From Rhynchonema sp. JSB1_4 (lineage: Eukaryota; Nematoda; Chromadorea; Monhysterida; Xyalidae), in the NCBI GenBank assembly GCA_030248065.1, contig JASAMV010006547.1:1-64000 (forward strand): a stretch of 64,000 bases of DNA, read 5' to 3'. A model generated the notes under the pieces. That model had not been told where the DNA came from. It saw nothing but the letters and a program-made list of their open reading frames with translations, and searched no databases. The first letter of the stretch is position 1. Every line of letters starts with the position of its first letter. Made by a program: the position numbers and the translations under genes. Positions 10,092 through 25,000 of this stretch are shown here, in pieces.

Positions 10092-13000
10092 ATGCCCAAG
10101 TCCACGAAACGTCACCAGCACAACAACAACAACAACAGCCAGATTGTTGTTGGTCTGGATGAGTGCAGCAGCGGTGCAGCACCGTCCGGCATAACCACTG
10201 TGTTTGAGGCGGACATGGATTTGACATTGAATAATAATGCGAGCAAAATCTACGAATTGAATGCGGTTGGACTGGCATCGAATTCGAACGCCGCAGACTT
10301 TGATCCAACAACAACAATTAAACATCGTCAGTATGTGGCCGGCAATGGTCTGGAGGGAGAAACGAATGCGTCTTGTTCGTATTCCGATACTGATAGTAGC
10401 GTGAGGTTGGGCATTTCGGGCGGGTTTGTGATTTTGCGAAGTTCTTTGGAGGTTACGGTGCAGTGAAGACCGTCAATGTGTGGATCAGTGGATGTATGAC
10501 CATAATGGGCTTTTTTTGGTTGCCTCTTGTTTCAACGTGCTGTTGCGGACATGTGGTGCACCAGATCTTCATCAGTGCTGATGTGCTCCGTATGCTAGTT
10601 TTCATGTTTGCTGAGAACGCTCGCAGAAACTCATCGTCAGCTCGTAGAATCGCGTTAACATCATGCACTAGATGGTCGGTAACATACCATCGAAGCCAAT
10701 GGTCTTCCAAAGAACACATCTGGAACCACGCTGCTCAAAAATATATATTGTGAAATATCATACAGATCGGCGCGCTCCAACAAATCGTCATCCGAGCAGC
10801 CCCACGTTCGTTTCGACATTCGTGATTCATCGGTTCGAATCTGTTCGGTGCCGGGCATGCCGCCGCCCAGCGATGTCCAACTCAGACCCCAACAATCGGA
10901 TGGGACCGTTGTTGATGTGAGTGCACAGGGGCGTAGCTAGGTCTGAATTTAAGGGGGTACCTGGACGAAAAGTCATTTTTACATAGTGCTTGCTCCATTT
11001 TATGAAACGCGTCGTTTTTATCCAGTGCTCGTTCAAAGCTCGGCACCCATCAAACCATGTGTTTTAATAACAGTCAAATCAGTACAGGCGCGCCACGCGA
11101 TTTTTTTACTTTTAAAGTGTTCGAGAGTGAAAATTTTGTGATTTAAGTGTCCTTTTTCCTTCTTGTCACTTCTCAGAGGGGGTACCCCTACCCCTAAACA
11201 GCTGAGCTGGTACCTGTACTCCAGGCACCCGCTCTCCAACGCCACTGTGAGTGCACTCGCACTGTCTTGACTTTCTACGTGAACGATAATTCGAGGTTCA
11301 CTGATGTCACCGATTTTCCCCAGACCATTGAAAATATGCTGTTCTGGTGTCTGGAAACAACCTTTAGTTGGCCGAAATCATCAGCATCAGTGAATGCTGA
11401 AATACTCTTCATGAAAATATGTCGCATGACTAGAGGCATACCGATCGGACACCTCTATAGGTTTGATACTGGCGCGTTGGAAATTCAGATAAGGCTACGG
11501 AGCCAAGGCATGCGCTATAATAACACTTTCACGACTGATCGCTGATCCAATACGATTCCAGGGGGCACAACAACAAGACAGTGATGATGACGATTCCGTT
11601 ACGTTACGATCAAACAAGACCGATTTCGTGCGGCAAATGTTCACGTGCCAATGTCTGACGTGTTGTCCGTTCGGTCGACGCAAGATGGAGAGCGAGTGAG
11701 TTCTGGGCGTTGATGTTTCAACGTGCTTACTGCGGATTTGGAATAATTTGCGCCGCCCGTGTAGGTTTATGGCTGTGCTTGCCTGTGGGCTAAGGAGATC
11801 AAACTTGATAGAAATAAGCACTACCCATCATCAATGACAGTAAGTGTTGGCAAAGTAGATGACGCGGTATCCACTGTTCGGAAGAGAGTCCTGCGGCAGG
11901 ATGGCAAATAACATAACTGAAGCCCAAATGAGTTCCCCTCCCCCCAAAATCCTGGGTACACTCCCCGGTATCTCCCCCTTTGTTGGCCCCAGAAGTAGCC
12001 ATGCTGTACCCCAATCTAAGACTTACGATAAGCCGCCTGTTATGCTAGACGACCACTATGCACAATTTTTCACACGCCTATCACCAATAGTTCGTGCAGT
12101 TCTTTGTGTGTCAAACATTTCAGAGTAATCACTGTGTCATTTCGTATGTATATTCATGAATACTCACCTTTTCAGATTCCGTACCGTAATTCCCAACCAT
12201 CGAATCCCACCCGACACCCCACCTCATCTGCATCCGAATCACAAATTCGCCTACAATCATATTCGCACCACCAAATACTCGCTGCTCACTTTCATTCCGA
12301 AGAACTTATTCGAACAGGTTTGTTCCGTATAATTCTGATCAAGTTCAAAGCCTGATTTGTGAAGGAAATATCAAAAAAAGTTGCTGACTATTTTCAGTTC
12401 CATCGATTCGCCAATTTATACTTTGTCTTCATCGTTGTGCTCAATTGGATGCCGGGGGTTGGTAAAAAAATTATTTCTTGCGAAAATAAAAGAAATACGC
12501 TAAATCACTCGAAATCAATCTGTAGATCGAAGCGTTCGGTCGCGGTCTGAGCGTGATACCGATTCTGTTCGTGCTCAGTGTGACGGCCGTTAAGGATTTG
12601 TTCGAAGATTATAGACGATATCGATCTGATCGCAAAATCAATATGTCGACTTGTCGTGTCTGGGACAGGTTGGTTGTGCAGCTGTGTATATTCGAATGTT
12701 ATGCATTGATGGCCGCTTGTTAGCACAATCACGCGGATTTAATTTATAGGACCACACTTTCCCACCACAGTTGCACTTACTCAAAATTTGGCGATCTTTG
12801 AGTGGCTAACCGCGGAGAATAGATGCGTTCATTGATTATGGCAGCATTACTTTACATGCAACATGCGTGTGTTGGTTGACAGTCAAAAGAAACGCGTTAC
12901 AGCGACCGAGTATCTGAAAATAAATACGCTGGGGGCACAGTGCGGGCGTCATAATGTTTCGCAAGTGGCATAAAGTTGATTATAATTTTGTCCTGAACGT

Positions 13001-16000
13001 TCTTCCGATTGCGAGACAATAAAATATCCGCCACATTAAATAGTTGCCTGTTTCTGATGGGCCGTTGACTTGAGATGTGGTGAGAACTTTCAAATCGAGT
13101 TTGCTGAAACTGAAAGCTGGCGCTGATGACAGAACACCGAACAGGGTGTAAAAAAACGGCGACCCTGTTTGCTCAGGCTGTTGTTCCCTTCACTCAGTAT
13201 CAGTGATGTAGTTGGGGGGGGGTATGGGGGTATTACCCCCAACAGCTAGGTAGCTTTCTTGCTCCGAAACCCATACCCCCAAACTGGCTAGCAAGCTTTC
13301 TTGCTCCGGTCATCAAGTAAAAAGTGTTGATTTTAGTGCCAAAATGACCATTTTATGGGCCAAAATGGTCAAATTCGTTCAAATTTTCTCACACGTGCAC
13401 GTTCTCATACGCATTTTAAGGCTTATTTTAGCATAATTTCGACCAATTTTTATACCCCTGTTTTTGACTTCTGGACCAATACCCCCCCAAATCGGGGTAC
13501 CCGGCTAGCCAGCTAGCTTTCTTGTGCCGGACCCCTCCAGCTAGCTAGCTTTCTTGCTCGGACCAACTGCATCACTGCTCAGTATCATAACTTGTAGTTC
13601 AATTCCAGCATCCACAACAAATACGAGCGAACTAACTGGCGTGACGTCATAGTGGGCGATTTCATTCACGTCGGCTGCAACGAGATTATCCCGGCCGATC
13701 TGTTGCTGTTGCGTACATCGGACCCGTTGGGTTGTTGTTACGTGGAAACTTCGAACCTCGATGGAGAATCGAATCTCAAACAACGACAAGTTATTGGCTC
13801 ACGGATGGATTATATGGTGCGTGGCAGTATTTTGTGATGTTTCATCGGACAATACAAAAACAAATAAATGGCGTTTTTGTGAAACATCTGTTGGTTGGCG
13901 TGTGTTCACTGGAAATGGCAGCTAGTCTACCGTGCTGCATTGTGGCTGAAAGGTCAAGTTAGCATGCTAACACTTCCGGCTGGCTGATGCAGTTGCGCTA
14001 AGATGTGTCAGATGTTGGTGTTTGTTCGTTCATTCAAACACATTGACCGCAATAAAAATGAAGAAAACCACAACGAAAACTAGAGATCCTGTGAACAAAT
14101 AAACTTTTGCCACAACTTTTTTTTGCTTTCGCAATGAATTTGTGATGCAGCTGAAATAGTGCACGTTTTCAGAGCAGCTTCTCGCCGCCCGATTTCAAAT
14201 CGCACGTGCACTGCGAACATCCGAACAATCAGATCTACAGATTCAATGGTTTCATGTGCGTTTCGTTTTTTATTGTAGTTTTTTAAAAAAGAAATGCGTA
14301 TCTATAGAATGACTATTATATATCAATTCTTTATTCGCTGCAGTCTGCACGATGACGCTGATGCCACACGTGAGCCAGTCAACAAGAATAATTTACTGTT
14401 GCGTGGCTGCGAAATTCGAAACACGGATTTCATCGAGGGCATTGTCGTTTATGCGGGTGAGTGAAGAGGCGTTTTTGTTGTCTGAATCAATGTGCTGTTC
14501 TGTTACGACAATGTTGTCGCTTCTTCGCTTTTTTGAGTTCCTTATAAGCTACTAGTGAGATTATCAGGCCCCAGAGTCGCAATAAGGAATGTTCTTGTTC
14601 ACCATTGAAGGGCATAAAGAGTCTTCATGCCCTTCTATAGTGAAATCTGTCGGCCAACAGCGTGGCTAATGATTTATAGTGTTCTATTTGGACATTGCAC
14701 ACAGCAGCTCCTTATTTGGTGCTGCATTGCACCAAGCGCGTCCACAAGAACGAAGACATCTTCAGTAGGCGTTAAAATCGCCGAACCATTGCTCAGTTGG
14801 TAGAGCACCGGTCATGTTATGTGAAGGTCTGTGGTTCCGAGTCCTCCTGGTTCGCAATTATTTTTTCGCTGCTATTGTTCTCGACGCAAGATGTCTGTCA
14901 GTATAAAAGTACGCCCGGCCGACAAGAGAAGGGTTCACGATCACAAACGTTGCGTGGACCGTGTACTATCTCACTAACAGTCGCGGGGCCATGTTTCATC
15001 ATCCCAAAACATTCAGGAAAAACCTCAGGCTGTTGATATTGTTCAGGTCGTGAAACGAAAGCGATGCTCAACAATTCCGGTCCACGCTACAAACGCAGCG
15101 AGCTGGAGCGGCAGATGAACTGGGACATTGTGTGGTGCGTGGTGTTGCTGTTGGTCATGTGTGTCACGGGCGCCATCGGTGAGTGTTTATGTTGCACTGT
15201 TTGTTTGATCGGTGCACTGGTGTGTGTTGGTGCTGAATAATAATAATGTAACCAGCAGTGAGCTGTGCACGTTACGGTTGGTTTTCACAGCCGGGCGAGG
15301 TGCCAGGCCTCGTCGGTGCGAACAACTCTGGCCAATTGACCTCCAAAAAGGATCTCGAGCCGCTGAAGCATAGTGTCGGACTTTCTCAAATCAGGCGCGT
15401 GGAGAAAGAACCAAGACCCATCAGCTTCCGGGCACGTGAGCAAGTGATGTAAAGCAAACTACGCCCGATTTCGGAAGTGGCGTGCCTTCGAAACGAATAG
15501 AAAGAGAAAATGCTCATGCACCACGTTCTACATATTACCCATATTCTACAACGTGTAACATTTCCCAAATCAGCAGCCACGTATGAATGTTTTACTAATC
15601 TGCCACCTCCGAAATCGGGCTCGTGTTGGCGTAGTGTTACCATTAGGGATCGGAACGTATCGGGTATCGGCACCTAAAAAGTATTGGGTATCGGCATGTT
15701 TTTTCAAGGTATCGGGTATTACACTTTTCGCGATTCCGGTTCTCAAAAAACAGCTCTGCAGATATTCACAGAAAAATTTTTAAAATGTAGGTGGGGGCTA
15801 TTTTCATGTTGCATGACACAGCAACAGAGCACGATTTTTATGGAAAAATTATTGCGCGCAGTACAGTCAATGGCCATCTCAAAAAATCCCGCGCGACGTT
15901 TGCCAAAAACCTCAGTTTTGCTAGAAAAGCGGTGTTTTTGTTGCTTGTTTGGCACTATCGGGTATCGGGTTATTTTCGAAGTATCGGGTATCGGCTTTTT

Positions 16001-19000
16001 TCATGAACTATCGGGTATCGGCATTTGCCAAGTATCGGCTATCGGGTATCGGCATACCCCCGATACCTATCCCTAGTCACCATACATCTGATTTGCCTGC
16101 CATTTACAGGTTCGACCATTTGGCTGAACAGTTACGGCGTGGCTTACAACAGCAAAGTGCCTTTTCTCACTTATGTGCCTCCGATGTCGAATCCGTCTAA
16201 AGAGGCGCCACTCGTGCCAGTATCACCTGACTTTGAGGGCTTCCTCAACTTTTGGACTTACGTCATCGTGTTGCAGGTAAGCATGGGTCGCTGGTTGCCC
16301 GCTTCTACGTGCCTGCACTCGCAAGTAGGCGGTGCACCTGGTCATCGTCCGTAGGAATGCACCCAGATCGCTACGTGACCCCAGAAACGCACGAGCCACA
16401 TCAACTTTTGGCTAACGCGGGCGCGGCACATCGAGCGGTACTTTTTTGTGTAGTAAACTGGTCGAAATCGGTCTGACGCAATCAAAAAATGCGGTGCAAA
16501 CAAGCATTGGTCAAATGTTGATGCGGCCCTTTGTGGTCGGTCTACCTGTCTGTCCTGATGCCTTGGCCACGTAGCCATTTTTGTGTTTTTTTGTTATTTT
16601 TGATCGCATTGCTGCGACAATTTTGAAGGTTTTGATTTGCCGTCTGCGAACTAGCTTTGCGCTTGTAGATATTACTGGTAATGCTAGCAAATCTCGAATT
16701 TTTATTTTTTGAATAGAAAACGTGACGAAGCGTACACGATGTCCTGTTTTGCAATGTTCGACTCAATTTAGGTTCGTTTTACGTCCGCTCAATGTTTTGC
16801 AGGTGATGATCCCAATATCGTTGTACGTCACCATTGAAATTGTGAAACTCGGTCAAGTCTACTTCATTGTGCAAGACGAGGAGCTCTATCATGAAACCAC
16901 CGATAAAACAATACAATGTCGGGCGCTGAACATTCCAGAAGAACTAGGACAGGTTTGTCTACCCATTTTTTATTGCTAATACTAAATAATTCGTTTGCTT
17001 TTTGACGATACACGCTTGGACTAGAGGCATCTGCGATGTGCTTTCCGTTTCATAATGTCTCCATTTTTGTTCATTTAGGGTCACGATCACGATGTATCAA
17101 ACTTGGTGATCGGTTGCATCCGGTTCTGGGTCACGGGATCTTCTTGTGACAATGTCATTATTGCAAAGGTTCACGTGGTGACCAGTACTGAGTAGGACCG
17201 ATCCGATCCGATCATCAAGGATGCGTCTCTTCATTAATTTACGGTCGTGTGTTTTTGAAATTTTTAGATTCAATACGTGCTGTCGGACAAAACGGGCACC
17301 CTAACCGAGAATCAGATGATATTCAGACGATGCGCTGTGGGCGGCGTCGATTACGGACCGCCAGGTGAAGACCGGAATTTGGAATTTTAGTGCTGCGCGT
17401 TTCGGCACATCGCAACGTTTCATTTTAACACACAATTTATTTTTTGCTCGCTACATTTTTAACTGTTCGATTGTGAGATTTTTGTCACAACGTGTGTCGA
17501 AAAGCTCATTCTATACTACGCATTCGGGAAATTTCAGAATGTTCGTGGCGCAGGCGGTCGCGCGTGCGGCACTAATATTCCAGTAAATCTACGATATCAA
17601 TTGAAATTCGACAATAATTTGTTTTTGGCCGTTGCAGGCAAAATCTCGGACATGAATTCGTCAATGAATGGCGGACAGGGCGAGAATGTGTGGGACGTGA
17701 CGCCGAATGCGGAACTGCAGAAAATGGTACTCGACGCGACCACCGATAATTTCAGTGCGTTTTAGTTTTTTGTCTTGTCAAGGTCTTCGTAGAAATTGAA
17801 AGTAGCTGGATATTTGCTGTGTCTTGCGATTACCCAGCGAAACCTTGGCGTAGTCAGATCTCCATTAACATTAAAATATTTTTCTTTTTTATAATTTCTT
17901 TCCGTTCACAAATAAACCTTAGTCATACTCTCGCATCCTTGTGTGAATAAAGCTAATATAGTAAATTTCCAAATTCGCTGCCGCACAGTAAAATACGCCC
18001 CATAGTTAGTGTCAAGTTATAAACCCGAAAGCTAACCATGCGCGGTTCTGAAACATTGCGCGCAGCTGCCTGGCTGGCTGGCAAGCTGCGTGCGTGTTGG
18101 CTGTCCGAATGTTTCATACGTTGATTTTCGGGTTTAGAACCTGACATTAACTACGGGGCGTACTTTACTGTGCGGCAGCGAATTTGGAAATTTACTATAT
18201 TAGACCAGTGCGAGTTCAGCTTATGTAGGTTCGGTCACTTTCTGCTGTTAATCGCCTTCGCCTGTCTATTTGAATATGTAAGATATTTGAATAGCATGTG
18301 ACAAATGATTGAGCCAACTGCAGTCTTTCGCTTCACTACTGCAAGTGGCTGCATTACTCTAACCCTTTCAATAAGCCCCTGAATTTCTGTGTTGTTGAAC
18401 GTCCACATGTGTCCCAATCTGGCGCTGCTCTGTCCAGCGAATATTCAACCTACACAGCGAGCAAGCTGGGAGTCACGCCTGTGGTTCTTTTACATCACCA
18501 GAATGCAGTGGTGTCGTTGGGAAATGAAAAAGTCAGGATACCGGATACCCAAAATCCAAAATTTTCGGATACCGGATACCCAAAATGAAAAATCTCGGAT
18601 ACCATGGGGGGGGTTGCCTCCCAAAATAAAAAATCTCGGATACCCAGGGGGGGTTGTTCAAAAAAGGTCATTTTTTTAGACGAAAATTGAGCAAAATTGG
18701 TGTTGGAAGCGCAAAAACGGTCATTTTTGGGGGTTATGCTTGCGCCAGCAAGCGATTTTGAGCATTTTAGAGGTAAAAATGGGTAATTTTTACGGTTTTC
18801 GGAAAAATTTTAGGGTAGGATACCCCTGGACAAAAAGTCAGGATACCGGATACCCCTGGGTGAAAAAATCAAGATACCGGATACCGGATACTAGGGGGGT
18901 AACCCCCCCCCCCCAACGACACCACTGCCAGAATGAGGGTAGACAGTATCCAAATTCGATTGCAGGCATGAGCGAAGCGCCATTGGCCTGGACCGACATG

Positions 19001-22000
19001 CAAGAAGAACGACAGAACGCGTTCGAATTTCTGCTCAACATGGCCATTTGCAACACGGTAGTGGTCAACACACGACATCACCATGACAATCTGTCCGCCA
19101 GTGGATATCTGGTGCCGTCGAGCCAGTCGACCGCGAATATGAACACGCTGATACGGCAGCATGGGTGAGTGAGCGTCACTGACTTGTGACTCGATGTTGG
19201 CGTCGCCTGTGGTGCATTCCCTCTGACTGCCGCCGCCGATGGTTGGTTGGTGCACGGCGACCACTCGCATTTTGTTGGTGCGAGCAAATGGACATTGTTG
19301 CACGCCAAAGACTTGTGCGCTTGTCAGACGGACAGCACCGATTCTCCAGCCCAGCCACGTTACCAGTCATTCGCACGCACCCAACTACGGAGCGTAGAAT
19401 GCGGACTTTGATAAAAATTTCTCTTCTTGGAGTGATTGACTCTTGCGAACACGATGTTTCAGGTCCACTTCAAGTATGTCAAGTGCGGGCGCATCCACTT
19501 TGGGCGGTGATCGCGATGCGGGTCGGCCAAATCATCATGTTGTCGCTGGAAATCGACGACTGCCGACGCTGGTCGAAGTGCCGTCACCACGACCCGAGGG
19601 TCAACCGAGCCCTACCGTATCCATGCAACACAGTGTCACTGTGCCAGGTAAATGTCGGCACAACTTTGGCCGTCAACGGGTTTGTGTTGGGCATCACACC
19701 CAGTGCGCGCGTAGTTCCGCTTGCCACCTGCGGAGGTGATTTTTTGATGTCTTTTCCGCCGTACTCACTTATTTTCGCTTTCTGGCGAATATTCGGTGCC
19801 GTTCTGCAAATTGAACATCGTAAACGTTGCTTTTTACCCTTGTGAGCAAGTTGTATGATATGAAGTATTGAGGTGTTGTTGACTGCTCAAAAAATCTCAC
19901 CAAACAAAACATACACCCACCCCCGCCCGCAGTCAGGTCCATCTCGGTACTCAGCAAGGCGAGCGAGGCAGACAGCAGATAACAGTTCAGGAATGAATTC
20001 TTAAAAAGGCTGAAGATTCCACCTCTCGGAAAACAAAATAAAAATTGATTGAAGATTAAAGGCTGAGGACTCGCGACCTCTGATAAAACAAAAATAAAAG
20101 TTGATTGTTTGTTTCAGATCACCTTGGTGACTATGAGGACACAGACGGCGAAGCAGTGCCGAAGGTGGTGGTCCAGAAACGGAAATCACGCGGTCATTTG
20201 ATCGATGTAGCACCGGTTCAGGTTCGATTATTTGGGTGTCAACTGTAAAACTTGGTGATCGCATCGATCTTGGTTTGTTCCTGTGACTGTTTTATAAGGA
20301 AGATCTTTCGTGGTTTAGTTAGGCTTCTTCTCGGCTCTCTCCTCTTGGGCAACTTTCGCGCTCTTCGATTAGCCACACAAGCAACGCAGCTCCAAGCCGA
20401 TCACCACGTTTGAACTGGTTTGCCTGTGTGTGATAGCCAGGTCTTTTAAAAAAATAACCTTTCTGGCTAGAATGTTCTTCGGCTCAGAACAACTACGCAC
20501 CACATTATATGCCCTTGTTCGCAGGTACCTCCCCTCTCCGTAACGGGTGCCTCACCTCCGCCTTCCCCTCCACCCCCTGACCCGGCGCCATCAATGAGCA
20601 CTGAGCAAACCACATTGACGGAGATGCAAAACGCGTCGGATACGGCCAGGAGTACCGGTGGGTTATTTTTGGGGGGGGGGGGGTTTGGTTTATAAGTTGA
20701 GATTCAAGGCCGAGGTGTCCACGCACTGTTGTATTTATTGTCCCATTGGTGCCCTCGGCTCATCGGCGGGCAGCAGCAATCATATTAATTTTAATACTTG
20801 AACGAACTGTCTTCACAAAGATCACGAACCGTTGTTGTTTTAATTGTTGACCTCGCTTGGAACAATCCGGGTACCGGAATTCGGGATCCTCTTGCATGCT
20901 GTTTGTCACTTGTATGGTGACGCACACATCCTGCTATAATTATTGCCAGCGATAGTGAATTTCGGGCCGACTTTTCACAATCCCTATGACAGTGTTGTTT
21001 GAAATAATGTTTCATGCACTACTAGTGTCGGTCAGCCATCGATTTCAGGCATACCATCCACAAGGTCTTTCCCGTCGTTGCCGCGTCCGTCGCTGCTCAA
21101 ATTACCATCCGGGCTAAGACAAGGACTGCAAAGTGGCCTGTCGCCGATTCTCAGGGGTTGGTTGTGAATGGTAGTCGAGCTTATCGCTGGGTAGTTAATG
21201 GACACTTGCCAGACGTCATTGATTCGCACACCGCATACTGGTTTTCTTGCTCACGTTTATTACTGCGTCAACCACCCCACTCCGAACGGGCCCATTGTCG
21301 GCTTCGGGTTTTTTATCACTAATGGTGTCTCATTGAACCGCTAAAAATTTTGAATGAGCCACTAGATTTTTGGCAATTGAGCCACCAATGGGCCACTGGC
21401 CATTTTGAAAAAAAAAAAACCCGGTCGGCTCGATGCGAACAATTCACAAGTCAAATTCTCTTCCTCGTTCCTTCCTTGCTGCTGAATTGCCGCTGTATGT
21501 GTGCCATACCAACGGTTGGCTGCAGCTCATGCCCATTATCCATGAATATTTACGTTTTTTTGACAATACAATAAACCCTATTTATAGTGACGCTCTGTGC
21601 GTCTCTGCCCCTCGCCGTAAACTACAAAAAACGAGCGTACGAACGACAATAGTCACCTTGATAATTCAATCAATCGCCTTGCCACATCAGGCAAACGTCT
21701 GTTGACGCCCGGCGGTCGCAGCAGTGATCGCGCGGTCTCGCCGGCGCCGCCCCTGAACCCGATTTATGAGGCTGAAAGTCCCGATGAACTATCGCTCGTG
21801 CACGCCGCGGCCGCTTATGGACTCAGACTGATGACCAGACAGATCAATAAAACCATGGTCGAACTGCCCAGCGGACAGCGGGTGACGTTAGTATGGTTTT
21901 TTAAATTTGTTTAGAGGGTGATATTTTCGAAACGGTGTAAAGGTCAGTTGGGTGTAAAGGTCGGTGGAAAGCTCGGTCGACAGCTCAGTGTGATAGACCT

Positions 22001-25000
22001 CGGTGTAAACTTGAAACATTCCGCGTTAATAACAGTCAATGTTTCACGTTTACACCGAGCTACGCCGACCGAGCTTTCGACCGAACTTTACACCGACCTT
22101 TACGCCCAACTGACCTTTACACCGTTTCGAAAATTCCACCCATAGATGCAATTTGCGTCGGAAATTTTCGCACCTGAAAGATTGTTGGCAGAGGTTGCGC
22201 CAAGGAAGCAGACTACATGCACGCGGTGAAATGGCAAAGCTTTTTTTTGGAAGAATGGGCAGCCAAGATGGTAAATCCGAGGGTTCACGTTTTTTTTCGA
22301 TTTTTCTGCGATGTTTTACTCCAGATACATAGAGATCACAGCGGAAGCAACGTGACTGCTGTTTATGAGGTCACAAACAAACAAAAAAAGTCATTTGAAA
22401 AAATTAGCAGCTTGCTTCACGTTTACTATGACTTGATAGTTGAATATTATGGCAGTGGGCATAATTCAGCAAATCAGGACTGGTGATCAGTGCAGTTTCT
22501 GTCTCGATTCTTGTATCATTGTTGCGTCGCTGCTTGCAGCTACGAAATCCTCCACACGCTGCCGTTCGACAGCGATCGAAAGTGTATGTCGGTGATTGTG
22601 CGCACACCACATAGTCAACGACCGATTCTGTATTGCAAGGGCGCTGATCAGACGATTACGAGATTGTTGAGTGACTCGTTCCTCAACTCTGAGCACGGAC
22701 AAACGATGCTCTACAAATCGCAACAGTATCTCAGTCTCTATTCGAGTTATGGCCTGCGCACGCTCTGTCTGGCCAAACGGGTAAGCACCGCTGTGTTGGT
22801 TTGTTTTGATAATTGTACCCTTCATCTTGAAATAATCCAGGTTTTTTCATTCTAGTGTTCGGATCGACTTGAGTCAGAAAACAGTTTCTGCCCAGGGTGT
22901 ATTTTTTCAAAACGGGCTAGTAGCCAGAAGCTAGTAAAATCAAAAATTTAGTAACTTTTTTGCCGCTGTAAAGCGAATTTACTATCTTTTTTGGCTAAAA
23001 TACAAAATTTAGTAGCTTTTAGGCTATTAAATTTGAAAATTTATTAGCTTTTCAAAAAATTTAGTAGCCAAAAAGCTACTGAATTTGGTTCAAAAAATCC
23101 ATGTTTCTGCCCGTTTTCTCAGCGATAGTCCATTGCGCGCATAACGTCAGCGCTAGCTCACGCGTTCGCATAACACACAACTGGACTATGTACGTTGTTC
23201 GTTGCGTTGGTGTGTTTCCCGTTCATATAGCACTGTAACGAATAGTTCATGATTGTGCACCAGGCTTTCGAGCTGTTTTGCTATACGCGCGACACAAACA
23301 TCCGGTCAAGCCAGTCCACATAATGGCAGGCAATGAGTTTGCCTTGCTGCTTCAGGAACTCAGCGACGACGAGTACAACGAATGGGCGGATGTGCATCGG
23401 GATGCCGAGGCCGATATCGAGAATCGTGAACAACTGATTTATGAATCGGCGCTGCGAATCGAACGAAATCTCGAATTGCTCGGCGTGACCGGCATTGAGG
23501 ATCGATTGCAGGTTTGTGCCGGTTGTTCGATTGGGTGCGGTGTGCAGCGTGCACATTCGCACTGACGATGACCTGGTGCACCGCCCGTCTGTCGATGAAA
23601 ACGGAACGAAACGTGCCGGCCAGCCAGCTAGCTCACTCTCGTTAGAACATTGTTGCTGGTTGCACAAGCTTGAACGGCGGCGACCGCCCAGCAGCTTCAA
23701 ACCAAATACAATAGAACCAGTTCAGAACTATAGAAAGTGTTCACTCAGTCAAATTGGATTGTTGAGTCCAATGTTTTGACAGGATGGTGTGCCGGAGTGT
23801 ATCGGCGCATTGCGTCATGCTGGCATCAAAGTCTGGGTGTTGACCGGTGACAAGATTGAAACGGCCGTCAATATTGCGTACGCGTCGCGACTGTTCTCTC
23901 CGGGCATGGAGCTGTTGCAGTTGAAAGCGAGCACGCTGGTTGGTTCATTTATGGGGTTGACTTGGTGATGTTTTTTCATCATGCAACGTATCCACACGAG
24001 ATTTATTTGATCATATGATTGGTAATAGCAGTCGTGACATTTTCAATTGATAGATACAATATTTCGAGATTTACGGATGCCACTGTTTTCGACCGTCGTA
24101 AAAACCTCTCGATAACGTTATGACAATCAGTATACTCTGACAATGCTTTTGGGAGAAACTTTTCAAACGCGTTGCCTGATCCGTAAAGCACACGCCGCTG
24201 GCGCAGCCAGCTGAGTTTCGTAGGATTTCGCAAATCACTACGTTAGACTTGTGTGTTGAGTGATTGGCAGTCACGTGACCGCTGCAGCTAACACACGCAT
24301 GATGTGCTTTGCGGATCAGGCAACGTGTTTGAAAAGTTTCTCCCAAAAGTATTGTCAGAGTATATGTCATCGGTCGGATGTTTCACCAGTGCTATAAAAG
24401 TCGCGCAAAGAGTTGATAGAAGCAGTTTGTTATGCTTTACAATGATAATCAAGCTCAAACAGAAACCGGGATTTTTTCAGATGTAATAAACTGGCTAATC
24501 ATCGCTCTGTCTTACCATTGGTCAGGTGACCATTTGCGTCAGGGGCCCATATTGTTTCGAGGTTCACTGACTCCACGGATTTCAGGCCCCTGGAAAAGAT
24601 GTTTGGGGTTTGTGACTACGGCATAACTTTTGTAAAGATGCTGATGCTTTGCTGACACACAGGAGGCGACGGCTGAGCTGCTTGATATACACATTCAACG
24701 TATGGCCCAACGGCACGCGCAACAACAACAACGCAGCACACAACAACAAAAACAACAACAACAACAACAACAACAACACCAGGGTCATTCAAGGAGCCAG
24801 TCTGCGGCGGTCAAGGCCAAAATAGCTGGTGGTGAAGATGAGATCGGATTCGGTGGACAGGTATACTCTGACAATACTGTTGGGAGAAACTTTCAAGCGC
24901 GTTGCCTGATCCGTAAAGCTCACGCGGTGCAGCCAGCTGAGTTTCGTAGCGTTTCGCGAATCACCACGTTAGACTCGTGTGTTGAGTGGCTGGCAGTCAC

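Noticed and set aside
12458..12534. Alternative exon 5/6 junction of ATP10 with donor GTAAAA at 12462
   Set aside because: It needs an acceptor at 12533 and yields a loop one residue shorter than the family. GTTGGT at 12458 with TGTAG at 12525 keeps the usual length, and GTTGGT donors recur in this window. It was not excluded entirely.
19186..19845. 219-codon open frame as a separate gene
   Set aside because: It crosses two ATP10 introns and reads exon 19463-19647 in the wrong frame. The correct frame joins neighbouring exons in phase.
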